Below, one piece after another: positions 53,914 through 63,282 of a stretch of 64,000 bases of DNA; position 1 is the first letter of the stretch; each line of letters opens with the position of its first letter. The DNA comes from Zobellia galactanivorans. Lineage in GTDB: Bacteria; Bacteroidota; Bacteroidia; Flavobacteriales; Flavobacteriaceae. A model generated the notes under the pieces. That model was not told the DNA's origin. It was given only the letters and a program-made list of their open reading frames with translations, and did no database searches. Position numbers and translations under genes: made by a program. Location: the NCBI RefSeq assembly GCF_000973105.1, contig NC_015844.1, positions 2,352,501-2,416,500 of the forward strand, in the 5' to 3' direction.

Positions 53914-54343
53914 CTAAAAGGCCTACTTTTTTCTTCCATTCCGCAAAAAATGGAGGAATTACCAATGAGAGTTCTCCACCCAATTCCACAAAGACCTGAA
54001 CGGTCTCCCCGGTACAGACCACGGCCCCCTTAGGGTTGTAAATCTCATATTTGAAAATCATTTTAGCGGCGGCACAGTCAACATAGGTGGTTTTTATAGT
54101 GGCCACATCGCCATAGCTCAAAGGTAGTTTGTGCTCGCAGACCGATTTGACTATGGGGGTGGAAAAATTGTGGGCTTTTTGATCTAGGTACGAAATGCCA
54201 TGGTGGCGTCCAAAGGCTTCGCGCCCATCTTCAAAATACTGAATATAATTGCCGTGCCAGACAATGCCCAATGGGTCCGTTTCCGCAAAACGTACACGTA
54301 CCTCACTTGTGAAGCTAATTTCTTTTTTAGTTTTAGACGGCAT
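53906..54343 (-). CDS. 4-Hydroxybenzoyl-CoA thioesterase-like hotdog protein
   Basis: 145 residues from ATG 54343 (MPSKTKKEIS). Hotdog fold with the catalytic stretch AETDPLGIVWHGNYIQYFED, where the Asp is the 4HBT-family nucleophile/base position. The protein hydrolyses acyl-CoA or acyl-ACP thioesters; in a pigment cluster it may release chains or edit wrong ones. The start overlaps the ABC permease stop by 11 bases. Confidence 0.85.
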   Translation of the reverse strand: MPSKTKKEISFTSEVRVRFAETDPLGIVWHGNYIQYFEDGREAFGRHHGISYLDQKAHNFSTPIVKSVCEHKLPLSYGDVATIKTTYVDCAAAKMIFKYEIYNPKGAVVCTGETVQVFVELGGELSLVIPPFFAEWKKKVGLLDG

Positions 54344-55607
54344 TTTTTCTTTCGTTATAGATAATGGCAATGAGCGTTGTGATTACGAAAAAACCGAGTA
54401 AAAGCGATATTTCGGGGATAAGCTCAATAAAGGTTGCGTTGCGCAAAAATACATCATAAAATGCACTTAACCCCCAATTCATTGGTGATAGGTTAGAGAG
54501 CAACTGCATAAATTTGGGCATGGCAAAAACAGGGACCCAAACCCCTCCGATAGCGGCTAAGATGACCACAAAAGTGGCACCGAAAGGAGCCGACTGTTCT
54601 TGGGTCTTGGCAACGGTGCCCAGCAACAGGCCAAGGCCAACGGCCGCCAGACCTGCAAAGAAGGCCACCACGAACAAAAGGGGCAGTCTGCCCGAAACAT
54701 CGAGTTTGGGAAGTCCTATTAGGGGGAAGAGAAAAATGCCCACGGCCAACATTAAGGCGAACTGCACCAAGGAAACGCCTACAAACACTATGGTTTTACC
54801 GCCAAGAACGGTGGCATACGATACGGGGTTCGTCCTCAATCGCACAAAAGTCCCTTGATTTTTTTCTTTGACCATATTAATGGCCAGGGGCAGAATGATG
54901 AAAAAGATGGCAAAAAGCGTCCATGCGGGAATGTTGTGCTGGGTAGAGTTCGGGATCAAGGCTTCTTTGTGCTTGCTGGGTACAATTTCGGTAAAGGTGA
55001 TGAATTGCTCCGTCTCAAAGATTTCTTCCGAGGGATCGTCGGTCAACTGCTCTTGAAAGGCCTTGTAGATGGTCTCGGTCTCTATTTTTGAGATCATCTT
55101 GTCAATGTTACTGCGAACCGAGCTCTTGAACGATTGCTGCGTAGCCGGATCAAAGTAAAGTTTTACTTCCTTGGACTTGGCTATCGATTTAGGCTCGGGA
55201 ATGCTTTCTTCGTTATCGCTGAATTTAGAAAGAATGCCGTCTACGTTCTCGTTGATTTTGACCTCGAGTTCCGACGATAGGTTTTCAGGTATGACAATGG
55301 CCAGTTGATAGTCGCCTTTAAGTACTTGTGCTTTGGCTTCCTCATCGGTAGCTGCCATATCCACTTGAAATAATTTGGAGTCGGCTAAACCCTGTAAGAT
55401 GTCTTCCGATACTTTTCCCTTGTCAAGATCGACCAATAGGATCGGCAGTTTGGTCTCTTTTACGGACTTGAATGAATTGTCTTGAATGGTGGTGATAACG
55501 ATCACCAATAGCAAGGGCATTAGAAATAGTACGGCCAAGCCCCCGATGTCGCGTGTTACGAGTAAAAACTCCTTGTATGTAGAGGCCCAAAGTTTATGCA
55601 TGGTCAC
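54333..55607 (-). CDS. ABC-2-type exporter permease
   Basis: 424 residues (ATG at 55607; MHKL at 55601 also possible). One N-terminal helix (LAVLFLMPLLLVIVITTI), a large extracytoplasmic domain of about 200 residues, then five C-terminal helices. This is the ABC-2 membrane subunit layout of antibiotic and lipid exporters. Works with the ATPase encoded just upstream (14-base overlap). Candidate exporter for the pigment or a precursor. Confidence 0.9.
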   Translation of the reverse strand: MTMHKLWASTYKEFLLVTRDIGGLAVLFLMPLLLVIVITTIQDNSFKSVKETKLPILLVDLDKGKVSEDILQGLADSKLFQVDMAATDEEAKAQVLKGDYQLAIVIPENLSSELEVKINENVDGILSKFSDNEESIPEPKSIAKSKEVKLYFDPATQQSFKSSVRSNIDKMISKIETETIYKAFQEQLTDDPSEEIFETEQFITFTEIVPSKHKEALIPNSTQHNIPAWTLFAIFFIILPLAINMVKEKNQGTFVRLRTNPVSYATVLGGKTIVFVGVSLVQFALMLAVGIFLFPLIGLPKLDVSGRLPLLFVVAFFAGLAAVGLGLLLGTVAKTQEQSAPFGATFVVILAAIGGVWVPVFAMPKFMQLLSNLSPMNWGLSAFYDVFLRNATFIELIPEISLLLGFFVITTLIAIIYNERKNAV

Positions 55608-56337
55608 GTAGGGCTTTACCGGTTTTTGCCAAGAATACCTCTTCTAGGTGTTCGGCATTTTCTTCCTGGGCGATAAGTTCCTTGGGTTTGCCCAAACAAA
55701 CCAATGTACCGTGGTCGATAATGCCAACGCGGGTACAAAATTGCTCTGCCTCGTTCAAGTGGTGGGAGGTGTAAATAATGGTCGTTCCCGAGGCATTCAA
55801 TTCTTTTAGATAGGCCATGATCACATTTTTCGACTGCACATCTACACCTACGGTAGGTTCGTCTAAAAATAGTACTTTGGGTTTGTGCAGAATGCTCGAT
55901 ATAAGGTTGATGCGGCGTTTCATACCGCCCGAAAAGGCCTTTATTTTCTTATGGGCGAATTTTGATAGCCCCATGGTTTCAAGGTGCGAATTGATATCGT
56001 TCTTTAACGCTTGTCCCTTAAGTCCGTACATGCTTCCAAAATACACGAGGTTTTCATAGGCGGTCAGGGAAGGGTAGAGGGCATATTCCTGTGGAACGAT
56101 GCCTATCAACTGCTTAAGTTGGTTCTTGTGCTCTTTGAAGTTCAATCCGTCGATCGTAAAACTTCCGGAAGTAGGTTTCAATAAAGAGCTCAACATAGAA
56201 ATAAGGGTGGTCTTTCCTGCTCCATTGGGACCTAAAAGTCCGAAAATTTCCCCTTCCGCTATGGTCAAATCCAAATTCCGGACGGAAAAATCGTCGGCAC
56301 CTTTGTACTTTTTTGAAAGATCGTTGATTTGGATCAT
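55594..56337 (-). CDS. ABC exporter ATP-binding protein
   Basis: 247 residues. Walker A GLLGPNGAGKTTL, signature FSGGMKRR and Walker B KVLFLDEPTVGVD are complete, and the H-loop is YTSHHLNE. The subunit belongs to the DrrA/CcmA-like export class. Pairs with the ABC-2 permease. A 74-base gap separates it from the BtrH-like gene upstream; no promoter match could be placed in it. Confidence 0.94.
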   Translation of the reverse strand: MIQINDLSKKYKGADDFSVRNLDLTIAEGEIFGLLGPNGAGKTTLISMLSSLLKPTSGSFTIDGLNFKEHKNQLKQLIGIVPQEYALYPSLTAYENLVYFGSMYGLKGQALKNDINSHLETMGLSKFAHKKIKAFSGGMKRRINLISSILHKPKVLFLDEPTVGVDVQSKNVIMAYLKELNASGTTIIYTSHHLNEAEQFCTRVGIIDHGTLVCLGKPKELIAQEENAEHLEEVFLAKTGKALRDHA

Positions 56338-56411
56338 GATGTCAAAACTAATCGAAAATTCTAAGATAAAGTCTTGTTTTTCCTTTTTAGTGAATCGGAC
56401 TTCGGTCGATG

Positions 56412-57407
56412 CTAAATCGCTTTTTTCAATTTCTTAAAAAAGGCCGCTTCGCTATCGGCAATGGCATCTAGTTCATCAGCCACTTTGTTATAGGCATCGT
56501 CTTGGGCACTGCGGTTTTTGTAGATGCGGGATGCATTTACGGCAAAATCGCGCCAGTCGTCACCGATTTTGGTCATTTCCTTTGAAAGTTCCTTGAGTTT
56601 TTCGTTGCCGAGTACTTGGCTGGCCTCTTGTAGAAAAGCGGCGTAGATATAACGAAACCCACCGCCTCCGGTTCCTATCTCTTCTTGCATGCGAACGATT
56701 TGGCCCAAGTAGTGGTTGGCCGCCTTGGCCCCTTTTTTCTTAGGCCATTTGCGGATCAGTTTTGAGATTGTCTTTATGCCTTTATAGCCCACTATGGGTA
56801 CGGGTGCCGTCATTTCTCGGCAGGTTTGTTTGATGCCTTTGATAATGGCATTTTTCAATTCCAATTCTTTAGGAAAGGCGGTCGGATAGTAAATATGGCC
56901 TTTAGGGGCAAAAGCGCCTTTGGCAAAACGCACTTTTTCCAGTTGCCTTTCGGTCAGGGTGGTGACCTGTTCCATGACGGGGTCGCTGATCAGGTAGTTT
57001 CCGTTTACCTTGCCGTAGACCACCAAATTGTGGGCGTTAAAGTGAAAGCGGTATTCGTCGGGAAAGTACAAGAGGTTGTAGACCCCTACCTGAAGTCCGA
57101 CGGGATTGTTCTTTTGTAAATTTTCATCGAGCCGTGCCTTTGCCGTTTCGGGACTACTGAATTTTTCGCGCTTTATTTTTATGCCTACCCTCTTGGCAAA
57201 TCGATTGAAAATAAGGCCTGGCATGGCCCGGTAGGTTACAACCGGCGCATGGTTGACCTTTAAAAAAGGGATGTAGCAGAACAATAGTCCCGACCCAATG
57301 CCGAAAACCATGGGTTCGCTCACCTCAAAACCATTGTGGCGCATTAAGTTGCTTACCACACCATTTTCGCAGTGCGCAGATTGTTTATGGGTAAATTCTA
57401 TTTGCAT
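56412..57407 (-). CDS. BtrH-like acyl-ACP transferase candidate
   Basis: 331 residues. BtrH N-terminal type: Cys13 in SAHCENGVVSNLM, His in FNAHNLVVYGKVN and Asp in NYLISDPVME, arranged like a papain-type triad. BtrH itself moves an acyl group from an ACP to an aminoglycoside in butirosin synthesis. The C-terminal 130 residues match the DUF4872 helical domain. In this cluster an acyl-ACP to dialkylresorcinol transfer is a reasonable guess, giving the flexirubin ester (inference). Eight bases from the next gene. Confidence 0.8.
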   Translation of the reverse strand: MQIEFTHKQSAHCENGVVSNLMRHNGFEVSEPMVFGIGSGLLFCYIPFLKVNHAPVVTYRAMPGLIFNRFAKRVGIKIKREKFSSPETAKARLDENLQKNNPVGLQVGVYNLLYFPDEYRFHFNAHNLVVYGKVNGNYLISDPVMEQVTTLTERQLEKVRFAKGAFAPKGHIYYPTAFPKELELKNAIIKGIKQTCREMTAPVPIVGYKGIKTISKLIRKWPKKKGAKAANHYLGQIVRMQEEIGTGGGGFRYIYAAFLQEASQVLGNEKLKELSKEMTKIGDDWRDFAVNASRIYKNRSAQDDAYNKVADELDAIADSEAAFFKKLKKAI

Positions 57408-57415
57408 GGTGATGT

Positions 57416-57814
57416 TTAAGAAATATGTTTCAGTTCTTCAATGCTGATTTCGAAGACATCGGCATACTTTTGAAGGGTTTTTTGGCTCAGTTTTTTAAAA
57501 ATTTTGGGCTTAAAATGTCGCTTTACGCGCCATTGCCAGAGACCCACATAGCTCGATAAGATAGGGAGGTCCATTTTGTGAAGTTCCATATAGTATTCAA
57601 TGGGGCTGGTCTCATTATTTTGAACGCGTTCTTTGGCCTTGGCAACACGCTCCTCGATTTCTTTTATGGCGTTGTTGAGTGCGATGGTCTTGGGGTCCCA
57701 GCCAGAACTAAGGGCTGTGGTATATTCGCCATTCTCGTCTACAGCATAGGTAAGTTCTTTGGTGTGGGCAGAATTTAACAGGCCTTTATCTTGTGGTACT
57801 TCTTCTTTTTTCAC
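57416..57814 (-). CDS. Small cytoplasmic protein of unknown function in the pigment cluster
   Basis: 132 residues. No signal peptide. A helical middle (NAIKEIEERVAKAKERVQNN) could be a coiled coil; the end (LSQKTLQKYADVFEISIEELKHIS) resembles the third-helix region of an Xre-type HTH. No catalytic motif. Conserved near BtrH-like genes in flexirubin clusters as far as I know; could be a protein scaffold or regulator. Located between the ApeP-like dehydratases and BtrH-like gene. Confidence 0.7.
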   Translation of the reverse strand: MKKEEVPQDKGLLNSAHTKELTYAVDENGEYTTALSSGWDPKTIALNNAIKEIEERVAKAKERVQNNETSPIEYYMELHKMDLPILSSYVGLWQWRVKRHFKPKIFKKLSQKTLQKYADVFEISIEELKHIS

Positions 57815-57850
57815 TGTTCGTTAATTTGGGGGATTATTAATTTTTCCCTC

Positions 57851-58303
57851 TTAAACTTCATGGATCAAAAAGTTCAAAGTACAAGCTACGATTAATTCTC
57901 CATTTCTGAAAGTTTCAGAAGCAATGGTGCAGCTGCTAAAGGCTTCGTTGTCATATCTTGAAATCAGTTCCCCTTTGGTCGTTATGGTTTCGCCTACTTT
58001 CGGTAGGGCAAAAACCTCGACTTTTTTTACGGCACTGATATAGCCAACGACCTTGTTTTTATTCCCGTCTTTGTCCTTGTCGTCAAAAAAGCTTTGTCCT
58101 ACTATGGTAGCACAGGTTTGGGCCGCATTTTCAATGAGTCCGGTTTCCGATAGGTGTCCGTTTTTTACAAAAATGCACGAGGCTTCCACCTTAAAACAGG
58201 TCTCTACGGAGGTTTCGTCAAGATATGGGGTTACATTGGCCATGAGCATAGGCTCACGGTGCGGTAAAAAATTCTTGATATCTATGTTGGTCCGTGCTTC
58301 CAA
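57851..58303 (-). CDS. ApeP/FabZ-like hotdog dehydratase
   Basis: 150 residues. Fold entry KNFLPHREPMLMANVTPY is the FabA/FabZ-like mark, and the centre SETGLIENAAQTCATIVG has the Glu of the ApeP type. Likely dehydrates 3-hydroxyacyl-ACP during polyene chain growth. One base from the second copy upstream. Confidence 0.85.
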   Translation of the reverse strand: MEARTNIDIKNFLPHREPMLMANVTPYLDETSVETCFKVEASCIFVKNGHLSETGLIENAAQTCATIVGQSFFDDKDKDGNKNKVVGYISAVKKVEVFALPKVGETITTKGELISRYDNEAFSSCTIASETFRNGELIVACTLNFLIHEV

Positions 58304-58304
58304 A

Positions 58305-58742
58305 TTAGTTTGCCAGTGCGGTTTTCATTTCACTTGATGCCAGTACTATACCTTCGCAGGTAACCGTGGCCGATACCATGGTAATTCCCATCATGTCGTG
58401 CAAGATCTCTACGGTGGTTTCCAATTCTTGGCCTACAAAGGGGAGGGCGTTTACGGTGGCCTTTTTTATGGCCCCGATATATCCGGTAGGTGCAGGTTGT
58501 TGGGCCAGATAAAATTTATAGCCCGTATGCAGGGCTACGGTCTGTGCCATGTTTTCTATAAGGCCGGGGGCCATAAAGCGTTTTTCAAAAACAAATAGAT
58601 TGTCTGCGGGAACGACAAAGCCCGATATGATTTTCTTCTCTGAATAGTGAAGTAATTTGCCCACCATGATAAAGGGTGGTTTCTGCGGGATTAAATTCTG
58701 TAGAAACTCACTATCGATAAGGGGCGTTTTCAATAAGTTCAT
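58305..58742 (-). CDS. ApeI/ApeP-like hotdog dehydratase, second copy
   Basis: 145 residues; entry LIPQKPPFIMVGKLLHYS and centre KRFMAPGLIENMAQTVALH, similar in layout to the gene downstream but clearly diverged from it. With that gene it may form a heterodimer like ApeI-ApeP in aryl polyene synthesis. The conserved His in the PHREP-type motif is replaced by Lys here (PQKPP), while Glu in LIEN remains, which fits a pair in which each half gives part of the active site. Confidence 0.83.
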   Translation of the reverse strand: MNLLKTPLIDSEFLQNLIPQKPPFIMVGKLLHYSEKKIISGFVVPADNLFVFEKRFMAPGLIENMAQTVALHTGYKFYLAQQPAPTGYIGAIKKATVNALPFVGQELETTVEILHDMMGITMVSATVTCEGIVLASSEMKTALAN

Positions 58743-58743
58743 G

Positions 58744-59877
58744 CTAGCACACTGTTAAATAGGCATAGGTGTATGAAAAACGTGCGCTTTCGGGCACATG
58801 TAATAAAATTCTATCGCCCTTCTTCAATTTGCCCGATGCAACAAGTTCTTCAAGCATTAGATATATGGAAGCAGCGCCTACGTTGCCCACGTGTTCAAGG
58901 TTTAAGAACCATTTTTCCCAAGGCATCTCCACGCCTCGGTCTTTCATTTCGTCGTAGAGTCCTTGTTTGAAAAAATACGAGGAAATATGGGGAAGGTAGT
59001 AGTCGACGTCATCAGGACCGATACCGTGTTTTTCGTATACTTCTTTTAGGCAGTCGACCCCTTTTTTCAAGATGTTCTCCCCAAGTAGCTTTACGTCTTG
59101 CTTAATGGCGAAAACCGATTTCTTCGCCCAATCTTCAGGGGCAAATTCGCTCCAAGGTTTTAGCTCGCCGTTTTCAAGTTTTTCTCCGCCGGCATACATA
59201 CAGGTTTCCATTTCAAAGGCGTACGAAAAGCCTTCCATCCATTCGATTTTTAATGGAGTGTCTCCCTTGGGTTCGTTTTCCACCAACATCGCTCCGGATC
59301 CGTCGGAAAGCATCCATCGTAAAAAATCTTTGTCGAAGGCGATCATGGGGTTTTCTTCCAAGGCCTTAAGGTGCTCGATTTCTTCTTGGTAGAAATCGGC
59401 CTTGGTCCAAGTCGAAACTTTTTCCGAACCGGTACAGACCGCATTGTTTACTTGGCCCACTTTTATGGCCATATAGCCATATTTTAGGGCGTTCATTCCT
59501 GAACAGCAAACTCCCGATGCCGAATTGATTTCCATGTTCCCGTTTTTCAATTCACCATGTACCATGGCGGCATGGGAAGGCAAAAGTTGATCGGGTGTAG
59601 AGGTGCCGCACGATAAAAGCTCTATTTGGTCTTTGCTGAAATTGGCGTCGCAAAGCTCTTCTATCGCCGCTGCGGTGAGCTGGGCATTATTATGGGTTAC
59701 ATTGCCGTTTTCATCAATGGCGTAGTACCTCTTTTTAATTTTGTTATTGCGTAGGATGATGCTTTTAGCCCTGGATTTTTGTCCGTCTATAAACCCTAAT
59801 TTATCTTCAATTTGGTCATTTTCGACAGGGGAATTGGGCAGAAACTTGGATATTTTGGTAATGTAGGCGTTTTTCAT
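58744..59877 (-). CDS. darB: DarB, ketosynthase III-type dialkylresorcinol synthase
   Basis: 377 residues. KAS III fold with Cys125 in SGVCCSGMNA, His in YYLPHISSYFF (about 295) and Asn in LEHVGNVGAASIY. DarB joins two acyl units, one as ACP/CoA thioester and the other as a beta-ketoacyl unit, into a cyclic intermediate on the way to dialkylresorcinol. Placed right after darA, as in known dar clusters, nine bases apart. Confidence 0.92.
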   Translation of the reverse strand: MKNAYITKISKFLPNSPVENDQIEDKLGFIDGQKSRAKSIILRNNKIKKRYYAIDENGNVTHNNAQLTAAAIEELCDANFSKDQIELLSCGTSTPDQLLPSHAAMVHGELKNGNMEINSASGVCCSGMNALKYGYMAIKVGQVNNAVCTGSEKVSTWTKADFYQEEIEHLKALEENPMIAFDKDFLRWMLSDGSGAMLVENEPKGDTPLKIEWMEGFSYAFEMETCMYAGGEKLENGELKPWSEFAPEDWAKKSVFAIKQDVKLLGENILKKGVDCLKEVYEKHGIGPDDVDYYLPHISSYFFKQGLYDEMKDRGVEMPWEKWFLNLEHVGNVGAASIYLMLEELVASGKLKKGDRILLHVPESARFSYTYAYLTVC

Positions 59878-59886
59878 GTGTCGGTC

Positions 59887-60810
59887 TTACTCCTTATAAT
59901 CAACAGAGGCGTAATATTTGTTTTCCCTTTGGATTTTTCTGTACATAGGGATATAAGTGAGCAAAAATACAATAAAAACTATAGGTGCGATTATCCAAAT
60001 GGCAAATATCAGGTAATAGTTGAACAAACGTAGCCATTTTTTTCGGGCAGGATCGCCTTGATTTCCCTTCTTTCTAATGAGATTGGCCCATTTTGAAAAC
60101 AATAGGTTGCCGCGCTTGTCCATCTGAACCAGTAGGTTACTGATTTTTGATGCGTTTAAATCGTTCAGTTTTTCTTGTAGCGTAGAAAAATCGGAGGCCA
60201 TAAGGGCTTCTTTGATCGGATGGCCAAATTTATCTGCCGAGGCTATGGTGTTTTTCGATACGCCGGGTTTGGGGAAAATTCCCCACATACGGTCTTTTTT
60301 CCCCTGGAGCATCCAGTACACGATGGTGATTACACTAACGTGGTTGGGACTTTTATCGACCAAGGCTATGTTTCCGACGAGTTTGGCGTTAAGGCCTATA
60401 AGTATTTTTTTCACCTTTTCTTGCGACATGGCCCACATATTACGTACACCGATGACCGTAATAACCGGAGTATCGTTCAATAGTGTTTTTGCGGCTTCGG
60501 AGGTTAAAAATGAATTTAAGGGAATGGAAGGCGAGAGGTACCATACTTGATGTCCTAAGATGACCAAATCGTATTTGCGCGATAAGACCGATGCATCTGG
60601 GGTATTGATTTCTGTGGGAATTTGAAGGAAGGCTTCCGGAAATACATCGAAAAACCTTTCCTTTTTCCATGGAAACCCATAAGGGGTTTTAGGAAGGATC
60701 TGATGATAGGTAATATTGATTGATTCTTGTTGTAAGGGGGATATTACGGAGTCTATAATGGACCGTAGCTGGCCGGTCTGGGAGTAATATACAACGAGTA
60801 CTTCTTTCAT
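59887..60810 (-). CDS. darA: DarA, dialkylresorcinol-forming aromatase
   Basis: 307 residues. N-terminal flavodoxin-like fold (LVVYYSQTGQLRSIID), then a middle region (VILGHQVWYLSPSIPLNSFL; VITVIGVRNMWAMSQEKV), and one or two C-terminal membrane helices (LIFAIWIIAPIVFIVFLLTYIP). DarA aromatises the cyclohexane-type product of DarB into 2,5-dialkylresorcinol. The pair is the marker of the flexirubin/DAR pathway. Confidence 0.92.
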   Translation of the reverse strand: MKEVLVVYYSQTGQLRSIIDSVISPLQQESINITYHQILPKTPYGFPWKKERFFDVFPEAFLQIPTEINTPDASVLSRKYDLVILGHQVWYLSPSIPLNSFLTSEAAKTLLNDTPVITVIGVRNMWAMSQEKVKKILIGLNAKLVGNIALVDKSPNHVSVITIVYWMLQGKKDRMWGIFPKPGVSKNTIASADKFGHPIKEALMASDFSTLQEKLNDLNASKISNLLVQMDKRGNLLFSKWANLIRKKGNQGDPARKKWLRLFNYYLIFAIWIIAPIVFIVFLLTYIPMYRKIQRENKYYASVDYKE

Positions 60811-60881
60811 TTGCTTTCGGTTATAGGATGGTCATTGAGCAATAAATGATTCACGGGTACTTTAGGGATAGTTCAAATATC

Positions 60882-61769
60882 TTATTTATTTGTCTTATCT
60901 CCCCAAAAATCAAAATAATTAAACCATTGTAATGGATATTTGGCAATGATCCATTCGAGGTTGTCGGTATATTTTTCAAGTAAGCCTTGGGCGTCGCCGC
61001 GTTTTACTTCGGCGGTTCTAGCATATAGGTGATAGTGTTTTCGCGATTCTTTCATTACGTAAACGAACAAGACGGGAACCTTTAAACGTGAAGCCAGTAG
61101 GTAAGGGCCTAGCGGAAATTTGGCGGTGGCCCCTAAGAGCTGTTGTTCTAAGAATTTGGATCCTTCAATATATCGGTCGCCCGTAAAACAAACGAGTTCG
61201 CCATTGGTCAGGGCGGTGTGTATTTCAAAGATATGCGACATATCTTCTTTTATCAAGATAAGCTTGATGTTCGATTTAGAAGTAACACTCTCCATGTAGG
61301 CCTTGATCTCTTCGTGCTCTTGGTCCCAAGTAACCAGGTTGATCGAAGAAAAAGCATTTACATCTTGTAGAAAAAATTCGGCGACCTCGAAATTTCCGAT
61401 GTGGGCGCTTAGTAGAATGCCTCCTTTTTTTTCGGAAAGCAGTTGCTCGATCTTTTCTATTCCGTCAAACTCATAAGTGAACCGATCTCGAAGACCGGCC
61501 GATATAGCGGCTTTGTCAATAATGGTCTGGCCAAAAATGTAGTAGCTTCTGTAGATATTGAAAAGACTCTTTAGGGTCGAATGCCCCAGTCTCTTATGGA
61601 AGTAATAAAAAATAGACCTGGTGCTGTCAACGGAAAAGATGCAGTAGTACAAGACCACAAAATGCAGAAGTAGGTATGAAGCTCCCAGCCCCAGTTTTTT
61701 GATAAAGAAAATATAGATTCTATACCCTAAAACGGTGCCTTTGGACTTTCCTTTCCATTCTGTTGCCAT
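60882..61769 (-). CDS. Lipid A-type (LpxL/HtrB-like) acyltransferase
   Basis: 295 residues with one N-terminal membrane helix (LGASYLLLHFVVLYYCIF). Catalytic HIGNFE (HX4E) and YIEGSKF/FPLGPYLLASRL blocks of the family. Moves acyl chains from ACP to a lipid or glycolipid. In aryl polyene clusters a similar enzyme attaches the polyene to a lipid; here it may do so for the aryl polyene acid or a precursor. Between darA (71 bases) and ACP (23 bases). Confidence 0.88.
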   Translation of the reverse strand: MATEWKGKSKGTVLGYRIYIFFIKKLGLGASYLLLHFVVLYYCIFSVDSTRSIFYYFHKRLGHSTLKSLFNIYRSYYIFGQTIIDKAAISAGLRDRFTYEFDGIEKIEQLLSEKKGGILLSAHIGNFEVAEFFLQDVNAFSSINLVTWDQEHEEIKAYMESVTSKSNIKLILIKEDMSHIFEIHTALTNGELVCFTGDRYIEGSKFLEQQLLGATAKFPLGPYLLASRLKVPVLFVYVMKESRKHYHLYARTAEVKRGDAQGLLEKYTDNLEWIIAKYPLQWFNYFDFWGDKTNK

Positions 61770-61792
61770 TTTAGGATTTTCTCAGGGGAATA

Positions 61793-62041
61793 TCAGTGAA
61801 GTTTGCGCTCTATCAGGTCGTAAAAGTTTTGTAGGGTGGTGACATTTACAAAGTCTTCACCTACTAATTTTACACCAAAATTACTCTCAACGGCTACTAC
61901 AAGGTCAACAAAGTCTAAGCTGTCTAGACCTAGGGTGTCTTTAAGGTTGGCGTCGGCAGCGATTTCCTCTTCCTCGACTTCAAACTCGTCGATTAGGAAA
62001 TCATCTATTTTTTGTATTATAAGTTCTTTGGTCATCACCAT
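61793..62041 (-). CDS. Acyl carrier protein, second copy
   Basis: 82 residues (MVMTKELIIQKI; a start at 62035 is also possible). Phosphopantetheine Ser41 in DTLGLDSLDFV, with a strongly acidic helix I-II loop (EVEEEEIAAD). Differs from the ACP at 51906, so two carriers with separate jobs (aryl polyene and DAR acyl chains) are likely. Six bases from the ketosynthase gene upstream. Confidence 0.93.
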   Translation of the reverse strand: MVMTKELIIQKIDDFLIDEFEVEEEEIAADANLKDTLGLDSLDFVDLVVAVESNFGVKLVGEDFVNVTTLQNFYDLIERKLH

Positions 62042-62047
62042 CTTTCG

Positions 62048-63265
62048 CTAGCATTTTTTTAATATCAAAGCGGAGTTTGTACCACCAAACCCGAATGAAT
62101 TTGACAAAAATACGTCAATTTTTTTATTTAACGTTTCCTTAACTATGTTTAATTTCGCCGCATCTTCATCAATGTTGTCAAGATTGATGTTGGGGGCGAC
62201 AAAAGAATTTTGCATCATGATCATTCCGTAAATGACTTCACTTGCACCTGCCATCCAGCACTCATGGCCGGTCATCGATTTTGTTGAGCTTATGGGCGGA
62301 TTGTGTTCGCCGAAGACTTCGTATATGGCTTTTGCCTCGTTTGCGTCACCTACCGGTGTTGATGTGGCATGGGCGTTTACGTAATCTATGGCAGAGGCTT
62401 CAAGACCTGCATCTTGCAAGGCATTGCGCATGGCCCGCGAGGGGCCGTCAACGTTTGGTGTCGATATATGTCCTCCGTTCGATGAAAAACCATAGCCGAT
62501 GATTTCGCCTAAAATGGGTGCGCCCCTTTTAACGGCCGACTCGTAACTTTCCAAGATTAGGGTCGCTCCCCCGCCACTGGGTACCAATCCGTTCCTGGCC
62601 TGGTCGAAAGGTCTTGAGGCTTTTGTCGGGTCGCCTTCGCGTGTGGCAAAAACCCCGAGTCCGTCAAAACTGCCCATGGCCAATTTGTTTATTTCTTGGG
62701 CCCCGCCCGTAATGATACAGTCTTGTAAACCACTTTTGATAAGGTGGTAGCCCATGCCGATGGCATGAGATCCACTGGCACAGGCGGCACTAATGGTAAA
62801 GTTGACGCCCCTTAGCCTGAATATGGTAGACAGGTTCATGGTAATGGTAGAGTTCATGGCTTTGAAAATAGCCCCTGAACCTACCAAGGTAGTGTCTTTC
62901 TTTTCGCGTAAAATATCGGTAGATTCTACTACCGATCTTGCGGTGCTATCATTGCCGTAAATAACACCAACTTCATTTTCGTCAAAAAAATGATCTTCTA
63001 TTTGGGCATTTTTTAGGGCTTCAATGGTCGCCATGTAGGCGTATTGGCCTTCTTCCCCGAGACTAAGGCGCTGTCTTCTCGACAGTAGTTTCTTTAGGTT
63101 GGGTTCTTCTACCTTGCCGGTAAGAGGGGAACGGTATCCAAAGCTAAGGCGTTCTTCATCTATAGAGATGCCCGACTTTCCCTCGAACAGGGAGGTCTTT
63201 ACCTCGTCAAGATTCTTGCCAATGCAAGAATAAATACCCATACCCGTGATTACGACTCTTTTCAT
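62048..63265 (-). CDS. 3-oxoacyl-ACP synthase II-type (FabF-like)
   Basis: 405 residues with Cys in TISAACASGSHAIG, His in YVNAHATSTPVGD and His in TKSMTGHECWMAGA: full triad, active. Third complete ketosynthase of the cluster. The Trp in GHECW is unusual beside the second His. Overlaps nothing but is 6 bases from the ACP and 17 from FabG. Confidence 0.93.
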   Translation of the reverse strand: MKRVVITGMGIYSCIGKNLDEVKTSLFEGKSGISIDEERLSFGYRSPLTGKVEEPNLKKLLSRRQRLSLGEEGQYAYMATIEALKNAQIEDHFFDENEVGVIYGNDSTARSVVESTDILREKKDTTLVGSGAIFKAMNSTITMNLSTIFRLRGVNFTISAACASGSHAIGMGYHLIKSGLQDCIITGGAQEINKLAMGSFDGLGVFATREGDPTKASRPFDQARNGLVPSGGGATLILESYESAVKRGAPILGEIIGYGFSSNGGHISTPNVDGPSRAMRNALQDAGLEASAIDYVNAHATSTPVGDANEAKAIYEVFGEHNPPISSTKSMTGHECWMAGASEVIYGMIMMQNSFVAPNINLDNIDEDAAKLNIVKETLNKKIDVFLSNSFGFGGTNSALILKKC

Positions 63266-63282
63266 TGCCCCTTACTGTAATT

